Shown piece by piece: positions 17,723 to 28,256 of a stretch of DNA of 64,000 bases (position 1 is its first letter; each line of letters opens with the position of its first letter). The DNA is from an uncultured Bacilli bacterium. Lineage in GTDB: Bacteria; Bacillota_I; Bacilli_A; RF39; UBA660. The stretch is from the NCBI GenBank assembly GCA_934176955.1, contig CAKPOS010000001.1, positions 124,001-188,000 of the forward strand, given 5' to 3'. Both the position numbers and the translations under genes were made by a program. A model generated the notes under the pieces. It saw only the letters and a list, made by a program, of their open reading frames with translations. It had not been told where the DNA came from and made no database searches.

Positions 17723-18994
17723 TTATTTTTTTAAAATAACAATAGAATAGTTTTTTAAAGATAAAGTGTTAATTACTTCGTTCATTTCTTGAATATTTAA
17801 AGAATTTAATAAATCAATCATATTTTCTTCTACTCTACCATTAAATATAATGTTATCTACTATCATATCATTAATTACTTCTATATTTTCAAAACTGAAT
17901 AACTCATTACTAATTAATACTTTCTTTTTCCGATTTAAATCTTCTTCAGTAATGCACATTGTTTCTAATGTATTTTGTATTTTTTTTATTAATTCTTCAT
18001 AAGAAGTTGTTTCGTTGATTAATGAAATTAAGGCGTGACTATCACAATTCAATAGATTTAAATACAAAGAATTAGTAATTATATTTTCATTTTTTGCTTC
18101 ATAATCAAAGTTAGATGTATCATCAAAAAGAGAGGAAAACAAAATAAATAAATATAAATTATATTTTCGAATATCCATTTTAATATTTTCTAAGGGGATT
18201 TTTATATTGTATGCTACTTTAGGAATTGGTGTATCTATTTTAACTATTTCTTTTTGTTTTACTACTTTATTTGGTTCTTGATATTCTTTTATTTTAATTT
18301 TTTGGAATAATTGAAATTTTTTATCTGATTGATTTTTTTTGATAGATTCTAATAAGTCTTCTTCATCAAAATTTCCTGTTACTACTAAAAACATATTTTG
18401 AGGATGATAAAACGTATTATAACAGGTATACAAAACATCTTTAGTTATTTTATTTATATCATCAATTGTTCCTATAATACTATCTTTAAACGGATTGTGA
18501 TAAAAACTATTTTTTCTAATATATTCATATAAAACATCTGTTGGATTATCATCACACATATGAATTTCTTGGGTAATAATTCCTTTTTCACTTTCAACAT
18601 TCTCATCAGTAAAATAAGGCTCCTGGACATAATCTAACAAATATAATACATTTTCTTTTAAATTATTTGGACCAGAAAATAAATAAGTAGTATTTTTAAA
18701 TGTAGTGTAAGCATTGCACAATGCCCCACTTTTAGAAAAAAACTCTTCTGGTTGTAATCCATCTTTTTGAACAAATACCTTATGTTCCAAAAAATGTGCC
18801 ACTCCATGTGGTACTTTTTTCATTTTAAATTCATCTAATGGCACAAATTCGTTATAAATTGAGCCGAATTTTGTACTAAATGTCACATAATTATTTGTAA
18901 AATCATTCTTATTATATAAAAAGACTTCCAATCCATTTTCTAATTTTTCATAAGTAATTTCTTCCCCTGTATGATTTAATTTAATCTTTTTCAT
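17723..18994 (-). CDS. ymfH: M16-family peptidase YmfH (EF-P modification-associated)
   Basis: Insulinase-like zinc protease, 423 residues, cytoplasmic. The inverted zinc motif HFLEH (residues 67-71) is intact, followed by the distal Glu region in the ESEKGIITQEI segment. In B. subtilis ymfH and ymfF sit together and are linked to maturation of elongation factor P. The start at 18994 follows GAGGAGGAAACTG and overlaps the last codons of ymfF by 14 bases, so the two are translationally coupled. Confidence 0.88.
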   Translation of the reverse strand: MKKIKLNHTGEEITYEKLENGLEVFLYNKNDFTNNYVTFSTKFGSIYNEFVPLDEFKMKKVPHGVAHFLEHKVFVQKDGLQPEEFFSKSGALCNAYTTFKNTTYLFSGPNNLKENVLYLLDYVQEPYFTDENVESEKGIITQEIHMCDDNPTDVLYEYIRKNSFYHNPFKDSIIGTIDDINKITKDVLYTCYNTFYHPQNMFLVVTGNFDEEDLLESIKKNQSDKKFQLFQKIKIKEYQEPNKVVKQKEIVKIDTPIPKVAYNIKIPLENIKMDIRKYNLYLFILFSSLFDDTSNFDYEAKNENIITNSLYLNLLNCDSHALISLINETTSYEELIKKIQNTLETMCITEEDLNRKKKVLISNELFSFENIEVINDMIVDNIIFNGRVEENMIDLLNSLNIQEMNEVINTLSLKNYSIVILKK

Positions 18995-20261
18995 CAGTTT
19001 CCTCCTCATTTTGTCCTTCTAAAAGATATACTGTATGCATGGATATTTTTTTGGAAACTGCCATAATATCTTCTTTTGTAATTTTTTCAATATTTTCAAT
19101 TCTTTTTTCAAAGTCATCTGAATTTACCAAGATTTTTGCATAATAAGTATTAATTATTCCATTTGGACTGTCCGTACTCGCTTTTATTGATGCAACAATT
19201 GTTTTTTTAGCACTTTCAAAAACATCATCATTAAATTTTCCTTTAGATATTTCTTGTAAAGTTTTTTTTATCAATTTTAATACATTTTCTGAATTTCCAG
19301 GTTCTATTCCAGAATATATCATCAAAATATTATCATATGCTTTTTGATTAGAATTAATATAATATGCATAAGAATTCTTTTCTCGTACCGTATCAAACAA
19401 CAATGAATTAGAACTTCCTCCTAATATTTCATTATAAACTAATAAAACATACTTTCGTTCATAATCAGTTAAATGATTAAGTGTACATAATATAGTTAAT
19501 TGTGATTGATTAGCTTGATAATTCTCTGTTATTTTTTTTATTCTTTTTCTAGTTGTTAATTCATCCACTAAAATATCTTTTTTATATTTTTTAAATGTAT
19601 TTATTTTAAAATATTTTTTAAAAATATCTTTGATTGCATTTGAATCTACATCACCAACTACAAAAACATCTACAAAATCATTTGCCAAAACTGATTGATA
19701 ATATTTGTACAAATCATTAGGGGTTATTTTTTCTAAATCTTCAATATACCCAAAAGAATTATATGAATATGGCATATCCTTGGTTGATTCTAATAATTTG
19801 ATTAATGCATATTTTAATTTATTGTCTGACAGCTTTTGAATACTTTTTTCCAACTTACTTTTACACTTTTTTAAATCATCTGCAATAAATTTATCATTTT
19901 CAACATTTGGATTAAATAGTACATCCATTAAAAAAGATATTGAATATTCATTCATTGATTTTTCTGTATATTTATCGTTTAAAAATCTAACTTTAAACGA
20001 TAAATTAGAATCATTCCCTATTCTCATGTTAGAACTAATAAGTTTTAAATCATACAAATTTTCTGTTTCACGAATAAGTTCTTGTTCTGTCTTAAAATCT
20101 TTCGTTGTATATAACAGAATTGATTTTAGTAGATTACGTGAAGTAATCTCCTCTTTTTTTAACTTCCTTCTAAAATTGACTTCCACAGTAATTGTTTTAA
20201 ATTTTGTTGCTTTTATAATATGTAAATTATAGGATCCCATATTAATTTGTTCATAATTCAT
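18981..20261 (-). CDS. ymfF: M16-family protein YmfF, inactive partner of YmfH
   Basis: Peptidase M16 homologue of 426 residues that lacks HxxEH, as expected for the non-catalytic partner in M16 pairs. It retains the C-terminal M16 region with REKNSYAYYINS. The start at 20261 follows TTAGAGGTGATAAC; the longer frame to 20309 is unlikely because it covers the deoD end. Upstream partner of ymfH and 32 bp after deoD. Confidence 0.86.
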   Translation of the reverse strand: MNYEQINMGSYNLHIIKATKFKTITVEVNFRRKLKKEEITSRNLLKSILLYTTKDFKTEQELIRETENLYDLKLISSNMRIGNDSNLSFKVRFLNDKYTEKSMNEYSISFLMDVLFNPNVENDKFIADDLKKCKSKLEKSIQKLSDNKLKYALIKLLESTKDMPYSYNSFGYIEDLEKITPNDLYKYYQSVLANDFVDVFVVGDVDSNAIKDIFKKYFKINTFKKYKKDILVDELTTRKRIKKITENYQANQSQLTILCTLNHLTDYERKYVLLVYNEILGGSSNSLLFDTVREKNSYAYYINSNQKAYDNILMIYSGIEPGNSENVLKLIKKTLQEISKGKFNDDVFESAKKTIVASIKASTDSPNGIINTYYAKILVNSDDFEKRIENIEKITKEDIMAVSKKISMHTVYLLEGQNEEETDEKD

Positions 20262-20293
20262 GTTATCACCTCTAATTATATTATAACTAATAT

Positions 20294-21028
20294 TTATATT
20301 TTTAAACAAGTTTCTAATGCTAAAATAATTATGTTATCTAATTTTTCTTCTCTTTCTTTACTAGTGATAATGACATTTTTTTCAAATTTTGAATCCACTA
20401 TTGTTAAAAGGCAAGCAGATTTTTTATGTAACATTGAGGCAATATAAAATAAAGCAAAAGCTTCCATTTCACTTGTAACTATAGAAATATCTTTAGGAAG
20501 TGCATCAATCAAATCATTAAATTGATTTTCCTCTAAATAAAAATCAAAAGCTTCATTACAAAGTCCATATCCTTTTTTATAAGAAATATTTTTTTCTTTT
20601 GCAGTTAATTCTATTTTATCATTTATTGTATCATCCGCTAATGATAAATGTGTATTTTTATCTCTATTTATTGCTAATGCAAAATTACTCTCTGTATAAG
20701 AACCTTCTAATAAAACAGTATCTAAAATTTTGAAATTTTTATCAAAACTTCCACTCGTTCCGATTCGTATAATCGTTTCTACTCCATAAAATTTATATAA
20801 TTCATATGCATAAATTCCCATGCTAGGCATTCCCATACCTACTGGAAAGATTGTAATTTTTTTATCTTTATATTCTCCAGTAAAAGCTGTCATTCCTCTT
20901 ACTGAATTTACTATTTTTGCATTTTTTAAATACTTATTAGCAATATATTGGCACCTTTTTGGGTCTCCTGCTGTTATAACAATTGGAGCAATTTCTCCTA
21001 CTTTAGCTTCTATATGTGGTGTTGGCAC
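20294..21028 (-). CDS. deoD: Purine-nucleoside phosphorylase, DeoD type
   Basis: Hexameric PNP of the NP-I family, converting purine (deoxy)nucleosides and phosphate to base and (deoxy)ribose-1-phosphate. It has 244 residues: MPTPHIEAKVGEIAPIVITAGDP start, the phosphate-binding GMGMPSMGIY and RIGTSGSF segments, the SEMEAFALF ribose-binding motif and a TIVDS segment carrying the catalytic Asp. Nucleoside salvage is completed by pdp at 44.8 kb. Confidence 0.95.
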   Translation of the reverse strand: MPTPHIEAKVGEIAPIVITAGDPKRCQYIANKYLKNAKIVNSVRGMTAFTGEYKDKKITIFPVGMGMPSMGIYAYELYKFYGVETIIRIGTSGSFDKNFKILDTVLLEGSYTESNFALAINRDKNTHLSLADDTINDKIELTAKEKNISYKKGYGLCNEAFDFYLEENQFNDLIDALPKDISIVTSEMEAFALFYIASMLHKKSACLLTIVDSKFEKNVIITSKEREEKLDNIIILALETCLKI

Positions 21029-21075
21029 TTTATCATTCCTCTCTTATTTATTTGTGTTATTATTTAGATTAGTTT

Positions 21076-21627
21076 TCAATTGGTTGAAGTAGATATTTTT
21101 TGAGTAATATCCATTTTATAAGTAATTAGATTATTCTTTCTAGTTCGCGTTATTCCTAGAAGTTCTTGTTCTCCGTTTAAAAATTTATCAATTTGCTCAT
21201 TAATATTATCGGAATTATTTAGTCTTTTTTGACAAGATTTAATTAGTATTTTATAAATTTTGTTAAATTTTTCGATATTTTCTTCATCATTAGAAATATT
21301 AATTGTTAATTTCAAATTGCTATATTTAAATTCATAGGTTGTTTTTGACTCGTTTATTGTATATGAAATAAATATAGAATAATTTTTTAATATTGCAGAT
21401 GCTACAATACTATCTTTTGTTAATTCTTGAACATCTGTACTATTATTAAAATTATTTACAATATCTAAAAGAGCGTTATCAATGGCTTCTGAAGTTGAAT
21501 TTTCTACTGGTTGTTCCCTTATATTTTGATTAGGATTACCAAAAAATTTAATATAATTTAGAGCTAAAATCAATATGATTAAAAAGATTAAACATATCCA
21601 CATTATTCCTGTTTTTTGTTTATTCAT
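21076..21627 (-). CDS. Hypothetical membrane-anchored protein
   Basis: 183 residues with one N-terminal transmembrane helix (about 8-28) and an extracytoplasmic mixed alpha/beta region. No recognised family. It lies between ftsK (33 bp upstream) and deoD in the same direction, so is probably cotranscribed with ftsK. Confidence 0.6.
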   Translation of the reverse strand: MNKQKTGIMWICLIFLIILILALNYIKFFGNPNQNIREQPVENSTSEAIDNALLDIVNNFNNSTDVQELTKDSIVASAILKNYSIFISYTINESKTTYEFKYSNLKLTINISNDEENIEKFNKIYKILIKSCQKRLNNSDNINEQIDKFLNGEQELLGITRTRKNNLITYKMDITQKISTSTN

Positions 21628-21660
21628 TTTTACTCCTTTTATTCTTATTTTTTTGTTTTT

Positions 21661-23886
21661 TTATATTTCATTATTTTCTTTTTTTATTAACACTTCTCTT
21701 GGCTTAGATCCATTTGGTGGTCCAATAATTCCTCTTTCTTCTAATAAATCTATAATTCTAGCTGCTCTATTATAACCTAAGCGATATTTTCTTTGAATTA
21801 ATGATGCACTAATTTTTCCTGCTTGTATTACATAATCAACTATTTCATTATACAAAGGATCTTCATATTCTTCATCGGATTCATATCCATCATTATGACT
21901 TTCTGAATCGTTTTTCATTTCTGTTAGTGAAGTGTCATATTGTGCTTTTTGTTGCTCACAAACAAAATCTACTACTTTTTGAATTTCTTGTTCACTAACA
22001 AAAGCTCCTTGAATACGTACAGGAGAATTCTCTCCCATTGGTAAAAACAACATATCTCCTTTTCCTAAAAGTTTTTCTGCTCCTGTTGAATCTAATATTG
22101 TTCTAGAGTCTATGCTAGATGATACAGCAAATGAAATACGTGATGGAATGTTTGCTTTTACCACTCCAGTAATAACATCAGTTGAAGGTCTTTGTGTCGC
22201 AACAATTAAATGAATACCTGCTGCCCTAGCCATTTGTGTAATTCTCATTATTGAATCTTCAACTTCTTTTGCTGCTACTAACATTAAATCTGCTAATTCA
22301 TCTATAATGACGACAATATATGGCATTTTAGGATATTCTGGATTGCTTTCGCAGAATTCATTATATCCTTTGATATTTTTATTTTTTGTTTGTTCAAAAA
22401 TATCATATCTTCTTTCCATTTCTACAACAATATTCTTTAATGCAATTGATGCTTTTTTAGGATCTGTTACAACCGGACATAGCAAATGAGGAACTCCATT
22501 GTACATACTAAGTTCTACTTTTTTAGGATCAACCATTACTAGTTTTACTTGTTCTGGCTTAGTTCTCATTAAAATAGATGTGATAATGCAATTCATACAA
22601 ACTGATTTACCTGATCCAGTTGCACCAGCTACTAATAAATGTGGTGTGGTATTTATTTCCATCCATTTTACCTTACCCATGATATCTTTTCCTAATCCTA
22701 CTGCTAATAGATTTTTTTCATTTACTTCAGGCATTTTTGATAATACCTCTTTGAAAGAAACAGAACTATTTACTTGATTTGGCAATTCAATACCAATTGT
22801 ATTTTTTCCAGGAATTGGAGCTTCAATTCTAACATCACGAGCTGCTAATGCTAGTGCAATTTCTCTTTGAATTGACAACAATTTACTAACTTTTGTTCCT
22901 GCTTTAATTTCTAATTCATACTGTGTAACTGTCGGACCAATATTAACTTGAACAATTTTTCCAGTAATATCAAAATCTTTTAATACTTTTTCTAATTCGG
23001 TTATATTTTGTTTTGCTTTTGTTTCATTTTCTTTATTACTAACATTTTTAACTGTATTTAATAAATTAATTGGTGGTAATTTATAATTCTCATTTACACT
23101 ATTAATAATTACTTCATCTTTTATTTCAAGGCTTTCATTTGTGTTAATTTTTGGAGGTGTTCTCATAATTGGAACATCTGCATCTATATTTTCTACTTTG
23201 ACAGGTTCTACTACAACAGCTGGTTCTTCAAGTGGAAGTTCTTCAGTATCTGGTACTTTTGTTTTAATTAAATCTTTTGTATCTTCTTTTTCTTCTTCAT
23301 CTTTTTCTGACTTTTGCCACATTTTTTCAATTGATGGTTTTATTTTATTAAATAAATCAACAATACTTATATTGAATATTAGTACAATTCCAAGAACTAA
23401 CAAAGTAATTGTTACAATCATTGCTCCATTTCCAAAACAAGTTACAAATAAATAACTAAATATTGCGCCAATGATTCCACCACCAGAATTAGAAAGTGCC
23501 GTATTACTATTAAAGGATATCATTAAATTATTAAATGTTTCTGTAATAATTTTTATACCTTCTGTTTTGTTTATTTCTATATATTTAACATGGAACATTA
23601 CTAAAATAGAAATTACTGTAATATATATTCCAATCATTTTACTTGATAACAAGTTCGGAGCTTCTTTTTTAAAAATAAGACAAATTCCTACTACTCCAAA
23701 AAGAATTAATAATGCTAAGTATAGTGTTCCGACTAAAAATATTGCAAAACTTCTAACAATATTTCCTACTATACCTGTTCCTAATATTCCTATAATGCTA
23801 AATAGTATAATAATAACTCCTACAATCTCATTACTATATTCAAATTTATTTTTATTTTTTTCCTTTTTTGCCTTTTTTTTGGCCAT
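21661..23886 (-). CDS. DNA translocase FtsK/SpoIIIE
   Basis: Septum-located DNA pump that clears chromosomes at division and, in spore formers, into the forespore. It has 741 residues: basic N-terminus, four transmembrane segments (about 20-185), an acidic Pro-rich linker (about 190-260), the RecA-like motor with Walker A GATGSGKS (about 425) and Walker B IVVIIDELADLM, and a C-terminal winged-helix gamma domain (about 675-735: QRKYRLGYNRAARIIDLLEERGI). Only one homologue is visible, so it could serve both the FtsK and the SpoIIIE role. Confidence 0.95.
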   Translation of the reverse strand: MAKKKAKKEKNKNKFEYSNEIVGVIIILFSIIGILGTGIVGNIVRSFAIFLVGTLYLALLILFGVVGICLIFKKEAPNLLSSKMIGIYITVISILVMFHVKYIEINKTEGIKIITETFNNLMISFNSNTALSNSGGGIIGAIFSYLFVTCFGNGAMIVTITLLVLGIVLIFNISIVDLFNKIKPSIEKMWQKSEKDEEEKEDTKDLIKTKVPDTEELPLEEPAVVVEPVKVENIDADVPIMRTPPKINTNESLEIKDEVIINSVNENYKLPPINLLNTVKNVSNKENETKAKQNITELEKVLKDFDITGKIVQVNIGPTVTQYELEIKAGTKVSKLLSIQREIALALAARDVRIEAPIPGKNTIGIELPNQVNSSVSFKEVLSKMPEVNEKNLLAVGLGKDIMGKVKWMEINTTPHLLVAGATGSGKSVCMNCIITSILMRTKPEQVKLVMVDPKKVELSMYNGVPHLLCPVVTDPKKASIALKNIVVEMERRYDIFEQTKNKNIKGYNEFCESNPEYPKMPYIVVIIDELADLMLVAAKEVEDSIMRITQMARAAGIHLIVATQRPSTDVITGVVKANIPSRISFAVSSSIDSRTILDSTGAEKLLGKGDMLFLPMGENSPVRIQGAFVSEQEIQKVVDFVCEQQKAQYDTSLTEMKNDSESHNDGYESDEEYEDPLYNEIVDYVIQAGKISASLIQRKYRLGYNRAARIIDLLEERGIIGPPNGSKPREVLIKKENNEI

Positions 23887-23978
23887 AATGTATCACCTTA
23901 CCAACTACTTCTAACTATTAAGAATTATATAATATCTTTTAGTAATAGTCAATCAAATTAACCACACTTCAAAGAATA

Positions 23979-24006
23979 AGAGGAAGCTAGATTTCTAGTT
24001 TCCTCT
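23979..24006. terminator. Hairpin between ftsK and the 24.2-kb gene
   Basis: A 13-bp stem (AGAGGAAGCTAGA against TCTAGTTTCCTCT, one G-T pair) with a two-base loop. A second 8-bp stem, AGAGTAAT/ATTACTCT, lies at about 24061-24088. They follow the minus-strand accessory gene and precede ftsK, so they probably end accessory transcription; T-runs are weak. Confidence 0.45.
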
Positions 24007-24171
24007 ATCTATATATAAACGCAAATTCGTATCTTACTTGCGAACTTACGACACACTATGAAGAGTAATCCAATTCTCATAATTACTCTACACTATCTAT
24101 AATATTCTTCTACAAATAGTATAGTATAAACTTTATATTTTTATTCTCTTTTTATGTTAATTAATTATTAG

Positions 24172-24681
24172 TTAAAACTTTTTTCTTTGCCTCTTTTTTT
24201 TTACATCTTTATATTTTATTAATGTATTTAATGCATATTTGCTTAACAACAGTTCGTTTTCTAACTTAGCCTTTTGCACGATATCTTTTGTATTGCTTAT
24301 TTCAATTTTTAACCAATCTATTCTATTTATTATGTTATTTATTGATATTTTATCTGCATTTTCTTGATCAATTAGCCATTCGCTTTTTAGAATGTGATAA
24401 ATATACAAACAATTAAGTTGACCGTTATTTGGAATAGTCACAAACGCATTTCTTTTTTGATTACTAAACCTTGCATATAATCCTAAAAGAATACTATCAT
24501 CTAAAAATTTCATCATTTTAATATCTTCTAAATCTATTGTAATACTTTTGACATTTTGACATACGTTAACTAAGTTTTTTTGATATAAATTTTTTTGATT
24601 TGTAATGCCTGTATTTTTTGAGTTAATTAATTTTTTAAATTCTGTATTTTTTGCATTTTTACAATATTCGATTAAATACAT
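24172..24681 (-). CDS. Hypothetical protein, 169 aa, third cargo gene of the comEC-tail region
   Basis: Unrecognised, charged, probably soluble and helical, with a KKKRQRKKF tail. It lies downstream of a comEC 3'-end fragment, as do the two other unrelated genes here, and may be the last module of that region. AAGGAGAGG precedes the ATG. Confidence 0.55.
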   Translation of the reverse strand: MYLIEYCKNAKNTEFKKLINSKNTGITNQKNLYQKNLVNVCQNVKSITIDLEDIKMMKFLDDSILLGLYARFSNQKRNAFVTIPNNGQLNCLYIYHILKSEWLIDQENADKISINNIINRIDWLKIEISNTKDIVQKAKLENELLLSKYALNTLIKYKDVKKKRQRKKF

Positions 24682-24779
24682 AGTAACCTCTCCTTGTTAA
24701 ATATTAAATATGCCTTTGAAATTAAGGCTACTATTATAATAGCATATTCACAAACATTTTTCATCATTTTAATTTAATA

Positions 24780-25360
24780 TTACGGAGAATATGTTTTAAT
24801 TTTATCCTCCGTTTTATTTATCTTAATTTCTGTACTTCCCTCTTGATCTGTCCTATATATTTTTGAACCTTCTAAATTATTTAATACTTCTTTATTTGGA
24901 TGTCCATAACGATTATTCTTTCCAACACTAATTATTGAGTACTTTGGATTTACTTCATTTATAAAAGACTTACTACTGCTTGTTTTACTTCCATGATGCC
25001 ATACTTTGAGAAAGTCAATATTTTTTAAATTATATTGATCTAATAAATCCTTTTCTTTATCTATTCCAGCATCTCCCATAAACATAAATTTATAACCATC
25101 AAGTTTAGTATAAATAACATTACTGTTATCATTTTCATTATCATATTCCTTGGTTTGTAAGAAATAAAGTTTGTCATTATCGATATTCATTTCTTTAATA
25201 CATGAATAATACTTTATTTTTTTCTTATCTAAAACTTTTATCAATTCATTTTCTAAGTTATTAAATTCACCACAATTAAAGATTACATTTTCTACTTTAA
25301 ATTTATTAACTAAGTTAATCGCTTCTCCCATATGATCATAGTCTCCATGTGATGATTGTC
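24780..25360 (-). pseudogene. Duplicated comEC 3'-end fragment (metallo-beta-lactamase domain), copy 1
   Basis: Encodes about 190 residues closely matching the C-terminus of the intact ComEC at 28257-30368, from SHGDYDHMGEA to the YSP end; most positions are identical. Upstream of the matching block an in-frame TGA follows within four codons and the transmembrane channel is absent. One change falls in a metal-site region: HHGSK is preceded by Trp instead of Gly. An ATG at 25331 is open, so a 183-residue soluble product is possible, but HGDYDH would be lost from it. Best read as a recombination relic. Confidence 0.8.
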
Positions 25361-25409
25361 AATTAGTAAGTCGAATTTAAGTAAAGAAAAAAGATTACAT
25401 AACGTAACC

Positions 25410-27125
25410 TTAATCTAATGTCTGGTGAGTTTTTTTAATATCAGCATTTGCCATTTCTATTTGTCTTTTTTTATCTAAAAACATATTTATTATCTCTTCA
25501 GGTTTTTCCACCGTATATCCTTGTTTTCTAGCATAATCAACCCAATATGGAGATTTCAATACTTTTTTAAATTCACTATCTAAAGTTTTTGTTACTATAT
25601 CTATACAATATATTGCAGTTTTTGGAGCATTAACTGATATTTCATCAATATGGTTCATAATTCTACCTAAATACGAAATCAATTTATCACTATTGAAATG
25701 TTTTTCAAGTAATTCAGGTGCAACATCTCTATAACCATTATTTATTGTATAAGTTGATTCTAAAATACTTTTTAATATTTTAGAATCATCATATCTACTT
25801 TCAAATAATTCTAAATTTTTTTCAATTTTTTCTATATTATTTAATAAACACTTTTGACAATCTACTACTACAATAGGAATATTAAAATCTTTTGCTGCTT
25901 TTAAACTTTCAAGCCAAATTGGATCACTACTAAAATCTTCCTTTGTTTTTAAGTATACTATATAATCTGGATTAATCCTTTCTAACTTACCATTTATTAC
26001 TCTTCTTCTAGAACGATAAACTTCATTATTCGTAAATCTTGTGTTATTTATTAAACTATCAGGTGTTCTAAATTCAACGTCAGCAATTAATTTTTTTTGA
26101 TGAAATGGATTTGTAACATTCAAATCTTTATATATTCCACCAGTACCTAGATCATTTGCTCCTAATAATGATAAATTGTTTCTACCAAAATTATTAAAGC
26201 CAAACAAACAGTGCTTTACATGTGTTTTTATGCTACTGCTGTTAATAATTGAATTACACATATAATCAGTAGCAATACTTGGACGATTCCATGCGTCTTT
26301 AAAATTTTCAGGTGCTTCGTATTCTGTTGCTATACCATACGAATAAATACACATATAAAAATCTAATCCAGCATCATATATATTAATACCATCAACGTTA
26401 CCAATTTGTTTTTCATTTGTTGGTGAATAAAACTTTTCATCATATATTTTTGAATAAAAATTTCTAAGAACAGAATCTATATTAATTAGAAAACTTAAAT
26501 TCTCATATGCAATTCTATCGCTACCTTTACCTTCAATAATATTTTTAATATCAAGTAAAAAATCTTTTTCCCCTGATTCAGGTAAATTTTCTATATCCTT
26601 ACCATATCTCATATATAAATTATAAGCTTTATCATATGACATTCCATATTTGTTTAATAATAATATATTTGGATCATTTGTTTCGTTATTTTTACTATTC
26701 TTGTCATCTCTAATTATTTGTAAATTATTTAGATCATCAACAGAATTTATACCGAAATAATTACCTCCATTACTAATTACAAATAATAATTTTTCTATTT
26801 GAGACTCGCTTAATTCATTTTTCCTAACATCATCTATTAAATTTGAAAAATGTTTATTTTTTAAAAAATGATAATAATTTGCACATAATGAAATCCAATC
26901 TTGATTTACACTTTCAGCATAACTAATAATCTTTGATATATTTTTAATGTTATGTTCAGATAGGTTAATTATAATTTCTTGCGCTTCTTTATTTAAAGCA
27001 AATGTTTCTAAAACATATAAAGGTAAATATTTTATGGTAATTTCATTTATAAAACCACTTATTAGTGTTTTTTCTATTTCTTTATTGCTGGTTTTTAAAT
27101 GATTTATTATACTATTAACATCCAT
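25410..27125 (-). CDS. Hypothetical protein, 571 aa, cargo of the comEC-tail region
   Basis: Not recognised. The N-terminal ~100 residues look like helical repeats (runs such as IINHLKTSNKEIEKTLISGF and LSEHNIKNISKIISYAES). The C-terminal half contains a predicted alpha/beta block with DYIVYLKT and IPIVVVDCQKCL and a polar segment rich in Asn and Arg (HVKHCLFGFNNFGRNN, RSRRRV). No signal peptide. It stands alone between two comEC-tail fragments with its own ATATGATATAATA promoter-like element and GGATGTGATAG before the ATG. Catalytic or toxin function cannot be assigned. Confidence 0.7.
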   Translation of the reverse strand: MDVNSIINHLKTSNKEIEKTLISGFINEITIKYLPLYVLETFALNKEAQEIIINLSEHNIKNISKIISYAESVNQDWISLCANYYHFLKNKHFSNLIDDVRKNELSESQIEKLLFVISNGGNYFGINSVDDLNNLQIIRDDKNSKNNETNDPNILLLNKYGMSYDKAYNLYMRYGKDIENLPESGEKDFLLDIKNIIEGKGSDRIAYENLSFLINIDSVLRNFYSKIYDEKFYSPTNEKQIGNVDGINIYDAGLDFYMCIYSYGIATEYEAPENFKDAWNRPSIATDYMCNSIINSSSIKTHVKHCLFGFNNFGRNNLSLLGANDLGTGGIYKDLNVTNPFHQKKLIADVEFRTPDSLINNTRFTNNEVYRSRRRVINGKLERINPDYIVYLKTKEDFSSDPIWLESLKAAKDFNIPIVVVDCQKCLLNNIEKIEKNLELFESRYDDSKILKSILESTYTINNGYRDVAPELLEKHFNSDKLISYLGRIMNHIDEISVNAPKTAIYCIDIVTKTLDSEFKKVLKSPYWVDYARKQGYTVEKPEEIINMFLDKKRQIEMANADIKKTHQTLD

Positions 27126-27166
27126 TCTATCACATCCTATAATTATTATATCATATTAATTTATAA

Positions 27167-27313
27167 TTAAGGTAAACAAGTTCCTATTTTCAACTTATTA
27201 TTTTTAATTTTAAACATAATGTTTCCATCTTGATCAGTTCTATATATTTTTGATTTACTTAAGTTCTCTAATACCTCTTTATTTGGATGACCATACCTAT
27301 TATTCTTTCCAAC
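27167..27313 (-). pseudogene. Duplicated comEC 3'-end fragment, copy 2
   Basis: The last 48 codons of a comEC homologue, from VGKNNRYGHPNKE to a TGTLP-like end (TCLP) and TAA at 27167. It matches the intact comEC end and copy 1 but is not identical to either. No start codon. Lies between two unrelated cargo genes. Confidence 0.8.
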
Positions 27314-27383
27314 AGGTGCTAAGTAGTTAGTACATCAATATGAAAATCGTTAATTAGAAATACAAAAAAGATAGCATAAATTA

Positions 27384-28220
27384 CTATCTTCTATTTTCAA
27401 TTGCATTTTCCTTTTCTATTTCATATTTTCCTACTACATACATTCTCTTTGTACCAGCCTTTTCATACTGCCAACCGTTCATATAATAGTCATCAAATGA
27501 TTTAATCACACCGTTATTTACAAAATCTAAGAATTCCTCATTTGTTAAAGTTCCTACAAACGGATAATATGCTCGAACACTTCCGTCTTCTTTATATGAT
27601 ACAATTGGAACACTGTAATCTAGCAAAGCATAGTCATTTTTTCTCTTAACTATATTAAAACAATGTCCCCCTTGTCTATCACCTAAATCAACGCATCCCA
27701 TACAGTAATATGATTCTGTGCCAAAAATACTTAATACCTGTTGAACCAAGGCTCCTCTTTCCGTACATTGAGCTGCTCCTTTACCTTTTAAATCACCAAG
27801 TTTATTATTTTCTAATGCTTTAAAATATTCTTCATCTGTAGTGGTTGTTTGCCATGCAATGTCATTAAATATTGTCTCCCTATCTATTTTACCTGGGAAT
27901 CCAAAATAACTATTAACAAAATATTCTAGATTATGAATTAATGAAGCTTTGTTATTAATATTATACTTTTTAATAAAGTGTGCAAATTCATAAATAAAAT
28001 CTGTACTTTCCATTCCGTAATCTTCTATATTTAAATTTGCATATTTTATTCTCGTATTAAGAGGTATAAATCCTTTAAACACACTACAAGATTTTCCATA
28101 ATCTAGAAAGCCTAATTTTTCAACTTTTTCTGCATTTGCATTTGCTTCATTTATAGCTGTTTCAATAATTGAATCAACATCTTCTTCCTTACACTCTAAT
28201 ATTTTTTGAAATAAGTCCAT
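27384..28220 (-). CDS. Transglutaminase-like cysteine protease-fold protein
   Basis: 278 residues with a plausible Cys-His-Asp triad in transglutaminase order: Cys in AAQCTERG (about 157), His in GGHCFNIV (about 192) and Asp in ALLDYSVP (about 205). No signal peptide or membrane span, so probably cytoplasmic. It starts 36 bp after the comEC stop, behind TATGATATAATA and GGTGATATA, the same arrangement as the 571-aa cargo gene. The fold call rests on motif order only; the substrate is unknown. Confidence 0.6.
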   Translation of the reverse strand: MDLFQKILECKEEDVDSIIETAINEANANAEKVEKLGFLDYGKSCSVFKGFIPLNTRIKYANLNIEDYGMESTDFIYEFAHFIKKYNINNKASLIHNLEYFVNSYFGFPGKIDRETIFNDIAWQTTTTDEEYFKALENNKLGDLKGKGAAQCTERGALVQQVLSIFGTESYYCMGCVDLGDRQGGHCFNIVKRKNDYALLDYSVPIVSYKEDGSVRAYYPFVGTLTNEEFLDFVNNGVIKSFDDYYMNGWQYEKAGTKRMYVVGKYEIEKENAIENRR

Positions 28221-28256
28221 ATTATATCACCAATTATATTATATCATAGATTTTAT

